A stretch of DNA of 7,865 nucleotides from Arenicella sp. (GCA_023299895.1 JALZWI010000286.1:1-7865), one strand, 5' to 3'. Numbered from the stretch's first letter, positions 1-6,339 are shown. Numbers and translations are program-made. Notes: generated from the sequence alone by a model not told the origin.

Positions 1-2
1 CC

Positions 3-47
3 TCTTATGCCCCAGAGGAATTTGTCGAAGTCTGGGGTGCTGTTTAA
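3..47 (+). CDS. C-terminal tail of an unidentified protein (5' part outside window)
   Basis: An open frame runs in from the left edge and ends at TAA (45-47), reading SYAPEEFVEVWGAV. The composition looks like a genuine protein end, and the other two plus frames look poor. Its stop codon falls inside the first, degenerate unit of the tandem repeat array, and the gene converges on the ferredoxin gene at 179-499. Only 14 residues are visible, so no family can be named. The inverted repeat CCCCAGA/TCTGGGG (10-16 and 31-37) lies within this coding tail. Confidence 0.4.
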   Translation, partial: SYAPEEFVEVWGAV

Positions 48-196
48 TACATCCTCGCTGGCTGCTTAATACCAACGCTCAGGGCTGCTTAATACTAACG
101 CTCAGGGCTGCTAATACTAACGCTCAGGGCTGCTTAATACTAACGCTCAGGGCTGCTAATACTAACGCTCAGGGCTTTTTAATATTGGCTCTCAGG
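39..196. repeat. Tandem repeat array, seven units of 22-23 bp, between two convergent stop codons
   Basis: Unit consensus is GCTGCTTAATACTAACGCTC plus AGG. Units are 39-60 (degenerate), 61-83 (one change), 84-106, 107-128, 129-151, 152-173 and 174-196 (degenerate). Lengths alternate 23/22/23/22 in units 3-6, so 84-128 and 129-173 are two identical 45-bp copies, a higher-order duplication. There are no spacers, so it is not CRISPR. Each unit contains TTAATA or CTAATA, which supplies a stop triplet. The outer degenerate units hold the plus-strand stop at 45-47 and the ferredoxin stop at 179-181, with the last ferredoxin codons. The array probably grew by replication slippage at the junction of the convergent genes. 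Confidence 0.95.
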
Positions 197-499
197 CGTC
201 GAGACAATCAATCCATCCATATCTTGTGTGATGGTGATTTGGCACGATAGTCGTGACGTATCACGAACTTCTTCTGCAACACTGAGCATTTCTTTTTCTA
301 ACTCTTGCGCTTTAGCGATACTATCTGTCCATTCTTGTGAAATATAAATATGGCATGTCGCGCAAGCACAAGCACCGCCACAATCAGCTTCTATGCCTGG
401 CAAATCGTTTGATATTGCAGTTTCCATTAATGTATCACCAACGACCCCATCAACGGTTCGTTCAGATCCTGCATGATCAATATAAGTAATTTTTGGCAT
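179..499 (-). CDS. [2Fe-2S] ferredoxin, putidaredoxin/adrenodoxin type
   Basis: A 106-residue one-electron carrier of the vertebrate/proteobacterial type, which usually passes electrons from an FAD reductase to a cytochrome P450 or similar oxygenase in the cytoplasm. The cluster ligands are visible: C40, C46, C49 (motif CGGACACATCHIY, C-x5-C-x2-C) and C86 in RLSCQI. Spacing and total length match putidaredoxin. The C-terminal residue is an aromatic Tyr106; in putidaredoxin a C-terminal Trp contacts P450cam, so a role in partner binding is plausible but inferred. ATG at 499 is preceded by a modest AGAGA ribosome site. The last codons lie in a degenerate unit of the tandem repeat. No reductase or P450 is visible in the window, so the partner is unknown; an Isc-type ferredoxin role is less likely given the closer match to the P450-type motif. 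Confidence 0.93.
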   Translation of the reverse strand: MPKITYIDHAGSERTVDGVVGDTLMETAISNDLPGIEADCGGACACATCHIYISQEWTDSIAKAQELEKEMLSVAEEVRDTSRLSCQITITQDMDGLIVSTPESQY

Positions 500-554
500 A
501 TTTTATCTCTGCGTTTATTCTGTTTTATAACTCACTGATTTAATCTAATGGAGA

Positions 555-583
555 ATTCTATCTAGTCGAGATAAACCCTACAA
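555..583 (-). promoter_or_regulatory. Candidate promoter of the ferredoxin gene
   Basis: On the minus strand TTGTAG (583-578) is followed after 17 bases by TAGAAT (560-555), placing transcription about 50 bases ahead of the ATG at 499. The -10 matches consensus at five of six bases, the -35 at only three. The spacer contains a small dyad TATCT/AGATA (559-563 and 569-573) that could be an operator. This rests on consensus matching only. Confidence 0.35.
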
Positions 584-681
584 GGCATATTCGGCTAATA
601 TCGAGTTAACTATTATCACGCTGCTAATAAAACTGATAACATAGCTTGATCAATTAAATTTTGGCATAAAATAACTTAACT

Positions 682-1080
682 ATGAAAATATTTCAAAATG
701 TCCTAGCATTTTTTATTTTATTTAGTGCTCTGATGCAAACAAATGCATTCGCGCACCATGGTTGGCGTGGTTATACTGTTGAATTTGTTATGAGCGCCAT
801 GGTGATTGAGGCCAAGTTCGGCAACCCGCACGATCAAATCTGGGTTAAGGATACTAAAGGTCAAATGTGGAATTTTTTATTGGCACCACCTGCGCAAAAT
901 CGGCGCTTTGGTTATGATCAAACAGTGATTGACGTTGGTGACACAGTTGAATTAATTGGCCAACACAGTAAAACAATTAACGAAGGTAAAGTACATTTAA
1001 TTAATAATGCCGCGGGTGAAACAATTTATACCTACTACTATGAAAGTGGTCAAACCAGCCAAGAAAGGCTTGGTCAATAG
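682..1080 (+). CDS. Secreted DUF6152-like protein
   Basis: A 132-residue exported protein. Residues 1-24 form a signal peptide (Lys2, hydrophobic core VLAFFILFSALM, cleavage likely after NAFA). The mature protein would begin HHGW, the hallmark start of the DUF6152 family, followed by the family's small beta-rich body: NPHDQIWV (48-55), a W-N-F strand around 63-65, NRRFGY (73-78) and VGDTVELIGQ (86-95). The function of the family is not established; an N-terminal His-His after cleavage could bind copper or another metal, which is inference. The ribosome site ahead of ATG 682 is weak. A possible promoter (TTGATC 646-651, TAAAAT 667-672, 15-base spacer) lies very close to the start. The next gene follows after 65 bases and may be co-transcribed. 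Confidence 0.78.
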   Translation: MKIFQNVLAFFILFSALMQTNAFAHHGWRGYTVEFVMSAMVIEAKFGNPHDQIWVKDTKGQMWNFLLAPPAQNRRFGYDQTVIDVGDTVELIGQHSKTINEGKVHLINNAAGETIYTYYYESGQTSQERLGQ

Positions 1081-1145
1081 GTTAGCATTTCATAAACGTA
1101 TATTTAAAAATATTTTTTATATAAGAAGTACTCTGGAGTAATACT

Positions 1146-2042
1146 ATGAGCGAAAATAAAAATAAAGGGTCACGTTCCATTCTTGAGAGCGTTGTTATAG
1201 TTGTATCTATTCTTTTAGCTTTCGCAATTGAAGCGCTGTGGGATGAACAACTTGAAAATTTCACGGAAGCCAAAGAGTTGGCTAGATTAGATACCGAGTT
1301 TATAGCTAACCGAGACCGGATTGATCGCAGTATAAACTTGCAAGATGGCGTTCGCCTTGCCACCCAAGATTTTTATAACCTTATCAAAGATATCCCTACC
1401 TCCGATGAGGCAATAGCACTGCCCAACAATCTAATGCAAGCAATGTTATTTGCTCCAACCTTTGAAGTCACAACGCCTGTTCTAGATTCACTTATTTTAT
1501 CAGGCAACTTGATTGTCATAGAAGACGAATCGGTACTTGCACAAATTTCTTCGTGGAAACGAAGTGTTGCCCAAGTCACCGAGGCTGAAGTCAGTGCCAG
1601 CGAATTCACGGCGACTAAGCTGTTTCCGATTCTAGCTAAACGAGGCAATATCGGCCCGCTACTGGTCATTGAAAACACAGGTCAGAGACAAAACGAGAGA
1701 CCTGGTGAAGCTGGTGGCATGGGCGGTGGTGAAGCTGGTGGCATGGGCGGCGGCGGTATGGGAGCCATGGCGGGTATGGGCGGCACTGATGACAATACTC
1801 TGAGTGTTGCGAACGACTCTGCCACCCAGAACGGCAATTCCCAACTAGTAAACAGTCTTCCACCATCACAACGAAATCGGTTCAACGATGACAGAGAAAC
1901 ACTTATTATCGTTGATGATGAATTAAGAGGGATTGTTGCTCAGCGAATCCGTGAAGCAGGACGTTCAGCAGCAACCTTAGATACGCTTAAAACAAATGCC
2001 AACCGATTGCTGACAGCCATCAAGAATGCCCAAGACAACTAA
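1146..2042 (+). CDS. Single-pass inner-membrane protein with a Gly/Met-rich insert
   Basis: A 298-residue protein with a short charged N-terminus, one membrane segment at about residues 12-32 (SILESVVIVVSILLAFAIEA) followed by LWDEQ, and a long, largely helical soluble part. The TM-plus-WDE start recalls the small uncharacterised membrane families of DUF6090 type, with the bulk probably periplasmic. Residues 188-213 are a low-complexity insert rich in Gly and Met, encoded partly by a 24-bp duplication, and the following 214-245 is polar and Asn/Ser-rich, so the middle is probably a disordered linker. A helical C-terminus (about 250-298) follows. GGAG seven bases before ATG 1146 fixes the start. 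No catalytic motif is seen and no function can be assigned. The ORFs antisense to the Gly-rich part are shadows. Confidence 0.8.
   Translation: MSENKNKGSRSILESVVIVVSILLAFAIEALWDEQLENFTEAKELARLDTEFIANRDRIDRSINLQDGVRLATQDFYNLIKDIPTSDEAIALPNNLMQAMLFAPTFEVTTPVLDSLILSGNLIVIEDESVLAQISSWKRSVAQVTEAEVSASEFTATKLFPILAKRGNIGPLLVIENTGQRQNERPGEAGGMGGGEAGGMGGGGMGAMAGMGGTDDNTLSVANDSATQNGNSQLVNSLPPSQRNRFNDDRETLIIVDDELRGIVAQRIREAGRSAATLDTLKTNANRLLTAIKNAQDN
1707..1754 (+). repeat. Two in-frame 24-bp tandem copies encoding EAGGMGGG
   Basis: Copies at 1707-1730 and 1731-1754 differ only at third positions of the last Gly codons (GGTGGT against GGCGGC). Each encodes EAGGMGGG; more irregular Gly/Met codons continue to about 1785. 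The synonymous differences fit an older duplication kept in frame. Confidence 0.9.
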
Positions 2043-2094
2043 ATAAAAATATTATAACAATACAGTTTGGGGGGAGAAAATTTTCAAAAAAAAT

Positions 2095-2397
2095 ATGCGT
2101 GAATATAAATCATTTAACGAGTTCTACCCTTATTACCTTACAGAGCATCAGAACCTTATCTCACGACGCTTGCATGTTATTGGCACGTCTCTGACAATTA
2201 TTTTATTCATTACTATTATAGTGAACCAATCTTGGCGTTTGTTGATACTCTTGCCTATCTGTGGCTATGGTTTTGCTTGGGTTGGTCATTTCTTTTTTGA
2301 GAAAAACAAACCTGCAACTTTTACCTATCCACGCTGGAGTCTATTAGGTGACTTTGTGATGCTTAAAGATGTGCTCACCGGTAAGATTACCTGGTAA
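2095..2397 (+). CDS. DUF962/Mpo1-like membrane protein
   Basis: A 100-residue protein of the YGL010w/Mpo1-like family. Yeast Mpo1 is an Fe(II)-dependent dioxygenase that shortens 2-hydroxy fatty acids during phytosphingosine breakdown; whether the short bacterial members share this reaction is not known. Family landmarks are all visible: FNEFYPYYLTEHQN (7-20), RRLHVIGTS (24-32), a membrane hairpin at about 31-57, GYGFAWVGHFFFEKNKPATF (57-76) and WSLLGDFVML (81-90). His18, His27 and His65 are the likely metal-binding histidines. The length is normal for the short bacterial form. The start is odd: the only strong ribosome site, GGGGAG (2071-2076), ends 18 bases before ATG 2095, with a run of eight A between. 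The gene follows the previous one by 52 bases and is closed by a hairpin at 2459-2494. Confidence 0.93.
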   Translation: MREYKSFNEFYPYYLTEHQNLISRRLHVIGTSLTIILFITIIVNQSWRLLILLPICGYGFAWVGHFFFEKNKPATFTYPRWSLLGDFVMLKDVLTGKITW

Positions 2398-2458
2398 GCA
2401 GTAATGCAAACATTTAATGAATTTAGTCAATAACATAAAGCCACATACTAAATTTTAG

Positions 2459-2494
2459 ATCAAAAGCCTTTTCACATTTTCAAAGGCTTTTGAT
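2459..2494 (+). terminator. Hairpin terminator after the DUF962 gene
   Basis: Perfect 13-bp stem ATCAAAAGCCTTT (2459-2471) with AAAGGCTTTTGAT (2482-2494), loop of 10. The T-run is within the 3' arm rather than after it, so efficiency may be moderate. It lies 61 bases after the stop at 2397 and separates this gene from the lectin-like gene. Confidence 0.7.
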
Positions 2495-2606
2495 AACATC
2501 GACTAACCTGTACGCACATGTCATATTACGATTACCGCTAAAACATTTCATATTGTTAATAAATATATTTATGGTTTTGCTTTAGCATTCACAAACATCT
2601 ACTAAA

Positions 2607-2612
2607 TATAAT
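2607..2612 (+). promoter_or_regulatory. Candidate -10 element for the lectin-like gene
   Basis: A perfect TATAAT sits 50 bases before ATG 2662, in the 264-base gap that follows the terminator. No good -35 is present at 16-18 bases (AGCATT at best), so the promoter may be weak or activator-dependent. Apart from this and the terminator the gap 2398-2661 shows nothing else. Confidence 0.4.
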
Positions 2613-2661
2613 GTATAAAGTACAATCTTATAAAAACTAAAAATAATCTTCGGAGGAAGTA

Positions 2662-3372
2662 ATGGAATTCAAAAAAATCGCTTTTAAAGGCGTTACAACT
2701 ATAATGACACTAACAACACTAGCAATAGCCCAAAACGTAACCGCGCAAATGGGTGGAATGGGCGGAATGGGCGCGCCCGCAGAGCCATTACCCTTAGGTT
2801 TTTTCGTCACCAGTGTTGGACTTGGTAGTGGTGCCGACTTAGGCGGCCTAGAAGGCGCAGATGCACACTGTCAAAAATTAGCAGAAACCGTAGATGCTGG
2901 TGATCGAACATGGCGGGCATTTTTAAGTACGCAAGCTACAGACTCTGCGCCTGCCATCAATGCGATTGACCGAATCGGCGAAGGGCCTTGGGGCAACACT
3001 AAGGGAGACCCTGTTGCTACTGATATTGAGTCACTCGTTTATGACAATTCGAATCTTAATTATCAATACTCTCTAACTGAAAAAGGCGAGTCAGTAAATT
3101 CTCGAGCATTCGGCGATGACCCTAATATGCATGACATATTAACAGGTAGCAAAATCGATGGCACCGCTTACCCTGTTGGCGATAATATGACCTGCAGCAA
3201 CTGGACTGACAGTAGTGCCGATGGTAAAGCAGCCGTAGGTCATTCTGACAGACATCGTGGTGCAACACCTGGTAGCTCTTGGGTTTATTCGCATTCGTCA
3301 AATGGCTGTGGCCAAGAAAACTTAGCAGGTACAGGCGGTGCAGGCTTATTTTATTGTTTCGCTGCTGACTAA
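2662..3372 (+). CDS. Secreted lectin-fold-like protein with Gly/Met-rich N-terminus
   Basis: A 236-residue exported protein. Residues 1-29 are a signal peptide ending NVTA or NVTAQ; the mature protein opens with QMGGMGGMGAPAEP (29-42). The remaining domain begins LGFFVTSVGLGSGADLGGL (45-63) and has four cysteines, C70, C178, C216 and C232. Its blocks ADAHCQKLA, RTWRAFLST, TCSNWT, VGHSDR, SWVYSHSSNGC and GLFYCFA look like the C-type-lectin/endostatin-like fold found in many secreted bacterial proteins. Two disulfides (C70-C232 and C178-C216) would fit that fold but are inferred. The ligand is unknown. GGAGG at 2652-2656, five bases before the ATG, is the strongest ribosome site in the window and suggests high expression. 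The gene is alone between two terminators. Its Gly/Met tract resembles the insert in the gene at 1146. Confidence 0.72.
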   Translation: MEFKKIAFKGVTTIMTLTTLAIAQNVTAQMGGMGGMGAPAEPLPLGFFVTSVGLGSGADLGGLEGADAHCQKLAETVDAGDRTWRAFLSTQATDSAPAINAIDRIGEGPWGNTKGDPVATDIESLVYDNSNLNYQYSLTEKGESVNSRAFGDDPNMHDILTGSKIDGTAYPVGDNMTCSNWTDSSADGKAAVGHSDRHRGATPGSSWVYSHSSNGCGQENLAGTGGAGLFYCFAAD

Positions 3373-3390
3373 GATTTTTTTCTTAGCTCT

Positions 3391-3440
3391 AAGGCTTAGC
3401 TTATTTTGGGTTTACCCTAAAATAAGCTAAGCCTTTTTTA
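3391..3440 (+). terminator. Strong rho-independent terminator after the lectin-like gene
   Basis: A 20-base arm (3391-3410, AAGGCTTAGC then TTATTTTGGG) pairs with 3415-3435 through a four-base loop, with one bulged T at 3418, and is followed by a T-run (3434-3439). It is the clearest terminator in the window and leaves only about 20 bases before the pirin pseudogene. Confidence 0.92.
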
Positions 3441-3459
3441 TTATTGAAAATATGATTTT

Positions 3460-4152
3460 ATGATTACTGTCTACCCATATGAGAGTCTAGGTCGTGCCCA
3501 ACACGGTTGGTTAGATGCTCGTCACCACTTTAGCTTTGCTGAGTACCATAATCCACAACGGATTCAATTCGGTACACTCTGAGTCATTAACGACGATATC
3601 ATTGAAGCAGGTACTGGTTTCAGCACGCACCCACATCGCGATATGGAAATAATCACCTATGTTCGCGAAGGCGCCATTACTCATCGAGACAGCAACGGCA
3701 ACCACGGTCGCACCTAAGCTGGCGATGTGCAAGTTATGAGCGCTGGCACTGGAATATTTCATTTCGAACATAATGAAGAAAGCATCGATACTAACCTCTT
3801 TCAAATCTGGATCACCCCTAATCAGCTCAATGTTAAACCCTGATGGGACAGTTACGAATTCCCTAAACAAACAACAAATGATCGCTTGACCTTATTAGTC
3901 TCAGGTGACGACGATGCGCCCCTTACAATACATCAAGACGTTAAAATTTTTGCTGGTAAGTTATCCCAAGACGCTAAACTAAACCACCCAATTCATAATC
4001 AAGCCTATGTACTTGTCTCTCAAGGAGAAATAAACATCGAAGGCCAACAACTTAAAAAAAGCGATGGCGCTGAGATTATCGGGCAAGATTTATTTGCTCT
4101 TGAGGCAGAGTCTGATTCGGAAATTCTAGTAATCGATGTGCCTAAGCATTAA
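3460..4152 (+). pseudogene. Pirin-family (YhhW-type quercetinase-like) pseudogene with three nonsense codons
   Basis: Reading ATG 3460 to TAA 4150-4152 gives 231 codons, the length of E. coli YhhW, in one unbroken frame apart from three stops: TGA at 3580-3582 (codon 41), TAA at 3715-3717 (codon 86) and TGA at 3841-3843 (codon 128). Pirin landmarks remain: HGWLDARHHFSFAEY near the start, [27 protein letters not shown], and a second cupin with ISQGE-like strands. The four metal ligands are intact at the expected positions H57, H59, H101 and E103. Each stop can be explained by one C-to-T change (CGA or CAA origin). Intact pirins bind a non-haem metal and some oxidise quercetin. The longest surviving open piece begins at an ATG at 3886, inside the second cupin, and would lack all metal ligands. 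No ribosome site precedes ATG 3460. Sequencing error is unlikely, since all three are substitutions without indels. Confidence 0.9.
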
Positions 4153-4295
4153 GTGCAAATGAACTAACTGAGCATTGTGAGTTTTATGCCGGTAACTCGA
4201 AGAATATAGGTGCGGTTTTTTATATACAAAGCTTTATTGATGGTGAAATTGCAACGGATGAACGAGTAGTAAAATTGGTGCCGCTGAGTAACTAG
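4146..4295 (+). pseudogene. 3' remnant of an unidentified gene
   Basis: Just after the pirin stop, and overlapping it by a few bases in another frame, an open stretch of 49 codons reads like the end of a real protein: NELTEHCEFYAGNSKNIGAV then FYIQSFIDGEIATDE, ending LVPLSN at TAG 4293-4295. It has no ATG, GTG or TTG in frame, so it cannot start by itself and looks like what remains after a deletion removed the 5' part. I do not recognise the family. It lies in the 211-base gap between the pirin pseudogene and the outer-membrane gene and supports decay of this whole stretch. Confidence 0.4.
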
Positions 4296-4317
4296 CTATT
4301 ACTCAATCATTTTAATG

Positions 4318-4351
4318 AAAAGAGGCTAGCTCATCGAGCTAACCTCTTTTT
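4318..4351. terminator. Bidirectional terminator between convergent transcription units
   Basis: AAAAGAGGCTAGCTC (4318-4332) pairs with GAGCTAACCTCTTTT (4336-4350) around a three-base loop, with one C-A mismatch. The plus strand has T at 4347-4351 and the minus strand a T-run from 4321-4318, so it can stop both the pirin-side transcript and the outer-membrane gene ending at 4364. Confidence 0.85.
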
Positions 4352-4363
4352 GGAGTCACTATC

Positions 4364-5374
4364 TTAAAATGATTTTTGCCAACCGATTGTCAACACAAAG
4401 TCGGTTTGAAGTTGTGGACCATCCAAGTCTTGTGATACATCATCTGCATATTCGATCGCAAGGCGATGCCCGTTATTAAAAATATAGTTTGCCCCAAGCG
4501 ACAGATCTAAGCGATTACCTCCTTGTAGTTGAGTATCAGCTGTTTGAACCACCAGTGGATTTAATACATCATTAACCCCATCAATATTATCCCAGTCTTG
4601 ATACTTTAAGCCTAAAGACAAACTTAGGTTTTTACTGAGATTACGGGCTAACCAAGTATTAAATTCAACACGATCGCCTAAAGTATAACCTTCATCATTA
4701 GTCCCGGTACGAATGGTTGCAATACCTTGCGCACCCCAACTCCATGCATGATCACCCGAATGCCCGTTGTAAGTAATACCCGGAATAAAGTCGTAGGTGC
4801 CAGACCCTATTTGCATTGGATAAGGTAAAAAAGCATCTTGCATAGCCGGAGTATCATCACGTTCATCAGTCGAGCCTGTCGGCAAACTCACTTTAATATT
4901 GGCGTGAAATCTGTGAAAATGATTATCAAATAACCCGACTAGCGCACCCACTTTGGTATCACCCAAACCTGAAGATTTTGTGACAAAAGACCCACCCGCT
5001 CGCGTGATGTGCGACATTTCTTTATCTACGTAACTAACCATAGCGACGAGAGTTACTCGACTACTTAGACCATACATTCCACCAATCATGTGCATATCCA
5101 TCGACATTTCGGTTGGTGCAACGATAAACTGACCTGGGTTATCAGCGGTGCCAACAATATCACTTGCTGAAATGCTATCAGAGCCAATTAAGCTTCCGTT
5201 CATATCCATATACATATTTCGATAAGATAACATCCATTCACCTTTATCATGTAAATGGTCTCCCATTACCGAAATTGGTGCATGTGATGAAGCACTGGAT
5301 AATTCTGTATCAGCGGAACTGATTATTGGCAGAGTTGTGGTTACAAAACCAGCAAGTAAAAAAACATTTTTCAT
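4364..5374 (-). CDS. Outer-membrane beta-barrel protein with His/Met-rich N-terminus (MetA-degradation/transporter-like)
   Basis: A 336-residue protein from ATG 5374, chosen because AGGA lies eight bases upstream and MKNVFLLAGFVTTTLPIISS is a clear signal peptide; an upstream in-frame ATG at 5431 would add 19 residues ahead of it and is unlikely. Alternating amphipathic strands run to a C-terminal FVLTIGWQKSF, ending in Phe as outer-membrane barrels do. It resembles the PF13557-type transporter barrels. The mature start carries metal-liking residues: MGDHLHDKGEWMLSYRNMYM and, further in, EMSMDMHMIGGMYG. Relatives with this block are often met beside copper-resistance genes, so a link to metal export or uptake is plausible, not shown. 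It follows the DUF2946 gene by 107 bases on the same strand and is probably in its operon; that gap holds two small hairpins. Confidence 0.78.
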   Translation of the reverse strand: MKNVFLLAGFVTTTLPIISSADTELSSASSHAPISVMGDHLHDKGEWMLSYRNMYMDMNGSLIGSDSISASDIVGTADNPGQFIVAPTEMSMDMHMIGGMYGLSSRVTLVAMVSYVDKEMSHITRAGGSFVTKSSGLGDTKVGALVGLFDNHFHRFHANIKVSLPTGSTDERDDTPAMQDAFLPYPMQIGSGTYDFIPGITYNGHSGDHAWSWGAQGIATIRTGTNDEGYTLGDRVEFNTWLARNLSKNLSLSLGLKYQDWDNIDGVNDVLNPLVVQTADTQLQGGNRLDLSLGANYIFNNGHRLAIEYADDVSQDLDGPQLQTDFVLTIGWQKSF

Positions 5375-5481
5375 TATAAATTCCTGTATAAAACATACAA
5401 ACATCGCCATACCATTATTATGGCTAGGCATAAATTAAGAGCTGGTTATAAACAACCAGAACAAATTCAATAAATGGAAAT

Positions 5482-5853
5482 CTAAATGAAAAAAGGTGGG
5501 GCGCGTGGAGGTCGATTAACAAAAAAATGATTGTTAGATACTAGGTAGTCAGCACTTGTTAAGAATATATACTCAGTTGCCGCTAACTCTAGATAAATAT
5601 AAACTGAAACCGCTTGCTCAAGGTCATCATCTGAGCTCAAACAATAGACGCAATGTTCGCTACCTAGGTTTTCGCCTGTCAATTTAAGTTCTTGTGCTGT
5701 TTCCAGAGTAACCCACTGATAGCCTTGCGAGGTACACAATAAAACACGAGTCTGAGACCCCATTGCACTTGCTAAAGCCGGAACGAACAAACTGCCCATC
5801 AAATTAATGATGAGCAGATAAGCTATCGCCTGATTTTGCATGAACTTTGACAT
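5482..5853 (-). CDS. DUF2946-like exported small protein
   Basis: A 123-residue protein from ATG 5853; a GTG nine bases earlier (5862) is an alternative start, and neither has a clear ribosome site. Residues MSKFMQNQAIAYLLIINLMG then SLFVPALASA form a signal peptide or membrane anchor. The rest carries the DUF2946 pattern: VLLCTSQGYQWVTLE, then EHCVYCL, a polar middle and a C-terminal PPRAPP. The three cysteines (CTSQG and HCVYC) suggest metal or disulfide chemistry in the periplasm. Proteins of this family frequently neighbour copper-responsive TonB receptors or barrels, and here a beta-barrel gene follows. Divergent from bfd, with a Fur box between, so it could also answer to iron. Confidence 0.72.
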   Translation of the reverse strand: MSKFMQNQAIAYLLIINLMGSLFVPALASAMGSQTRVLLCTSQGYQWVTLETAQELKLTGENLGSEHCVYCLSSDDDLEQAVSVYIYLELAATEYIFLTSADYLVSNNHFFVNRPPRAPPFFI

Positions 5854-5900
5854 GGGCCGCACTTTAACAAATTAAATAATTATTTCAATTAAAAACTAAC

Positions 5901-5928
5901 CAGACAGAAAAACGCAAAGGAATATAAT
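5901..5928 (+). promoter_or_regulatory. Candidate bfd promoter
   Basis: CAGACA (5901-5906, four of six -35 bases) and a perfect TATAAT (5923-5928) are 16 bases apart. Transcription would start near 5935, inside the Fur box at 5933-5951, the usual geometry for Fur repression. A weaker alternative, TTGAAG (5960-5965) with TATGAA (5982-5987), lies downstream. Confidence 0.5.
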
Positions 5929-5932
5929 TAAT

Positions 5933-5951
5933 AAGAATGATTCGCATTTAT
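5933..5951. promoter_or_regulatory. Candidate Fur box between DUF2946 gene and bfd
   Basis: AAGAATGATTCGCATTTAT matches the 19-bp Fur consensus at 11 positions, with the core AATGAT intact and a CATT half-site opposite. It is 59 bases before bfd and about 80 before the DUF2946 start, so Fur bound here could control both directions. Confidence 0.65.
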
Positions 5952-6010
5952 ATTTACATTTGAAGAAATCATTGCTAAAATTATGAATAACAACTAACTG
6001 GTTAGAAAAT

Positions 6011-6238
6011 ATGTTTGTTTGTCTTTGTAAGTCGGTCACAGACCACCAAATTAATGACGCTGTTGATGCTGGCATTACCTCCTTCGAAGGAATACAACAT
6101 CAACTTAAGGTTGCCACTGTCTGTGGTAGCTGCACTTGTGAAGTAAAACAACTGATGATGAAAAAGTTCAACACTAATCTAAGTGCTAAACAATCATTAG
6201 GACTAACACCCGATATGAATAATCAAAAAATGGCGTAA
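6011..6238 (+). CDS. bfd: Bacterioferritin-associated ferredoxin
   Basis: A 75-residue [2Fe-2S] protein that docks on bacterioferritin and passes electrons to its haem so that stored Fe(III) is reduced and released when iron is short. The four cluster ligands are in the standard Bfd arrangement: C4 and C6 in FVCLCKSVTD, C38 and C41 in VCGSC. An extra C43 follows. The BFD-like fold covers about 1-50; the C-terminal tail (51-75) is longer and polar. The ribosome site is weak. The upstream promoter and Fur box predict induction in low iron, as in Pseudomonas and E. coli. The bfr gene is 770 bases away on the other strand. Confidence 0.95.
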   Translation: MFVCLCKSVTDHQINDAVDAGITSFEGIQHQLKVATVCGSCTCEVKQLMMKKFNTNLSAKQSLGLTPDMNNQKMA

Positions 6239-6339
6239 TACTCACTTAACGTCATAACACTTACTCACTCTGCACCGCCCTCGTATTGACTTGAATCACC
6301 AAATCTGAAAACACTTAAATAAATAGCCAATAAAATCTA

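Noticed and set aside
10..37. CCCCAGA/TCTGGGG inverted repeat as a terminator
   Set aside because: It lies inside the coding tail ending at 47 and has no T-run.
39..196. The array looks CRISPR-like at first glance
   Set aside because: Units abut with no spacers, no Cas genes are present, and the repeat overlaps two gene ends.
1082..1678. Two minus-strand ORFs (1082-1363 and 1373-1678)
   Set aside because: Both are antisense to the well-supported gene at 1146-2042 and have Ser/Arg-rich shadow composition.
1659..1885. Three overlapping minus-strand ORFs across the Gly/Met-rich insert
   Set aside because: They exist because the low-complexity GC-rich plus-strand codons leave the opposite frames open; composition is Pro/His-rich shadow and there are no ribosome sites.
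3580..3843. Programmed stop-codon recoding (selenocysteine or read-through) of the pirin gene
   Set aside because: Both TGA and TAA occur, at positions where pirins have no Cys or Sec, and no SECIS-like hairpin is seen directly after either TGA. Nonsense mutation is simpler.
3511..3870. A 119-codon minus-strand ORF
   Set aside because: The plus strand here has clear pirin homology and the minus frame shows no protein-like motif; it is a shadow of the pseudogene.
5375..5431. N-terminal extension of the outer-membrane gene to ATG 5431
   Set aside because: It would bury the signal peptide behind 19 residues; ATG 5374 has its own AGGA ribosome site.
5406..5459. Two small hairpins (5406-5424 and 5442-5459) as an attenuator between the DUF2946 and barrel genes
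   Set aside because: Stems have only six pairs and no T-run; too weak to call.
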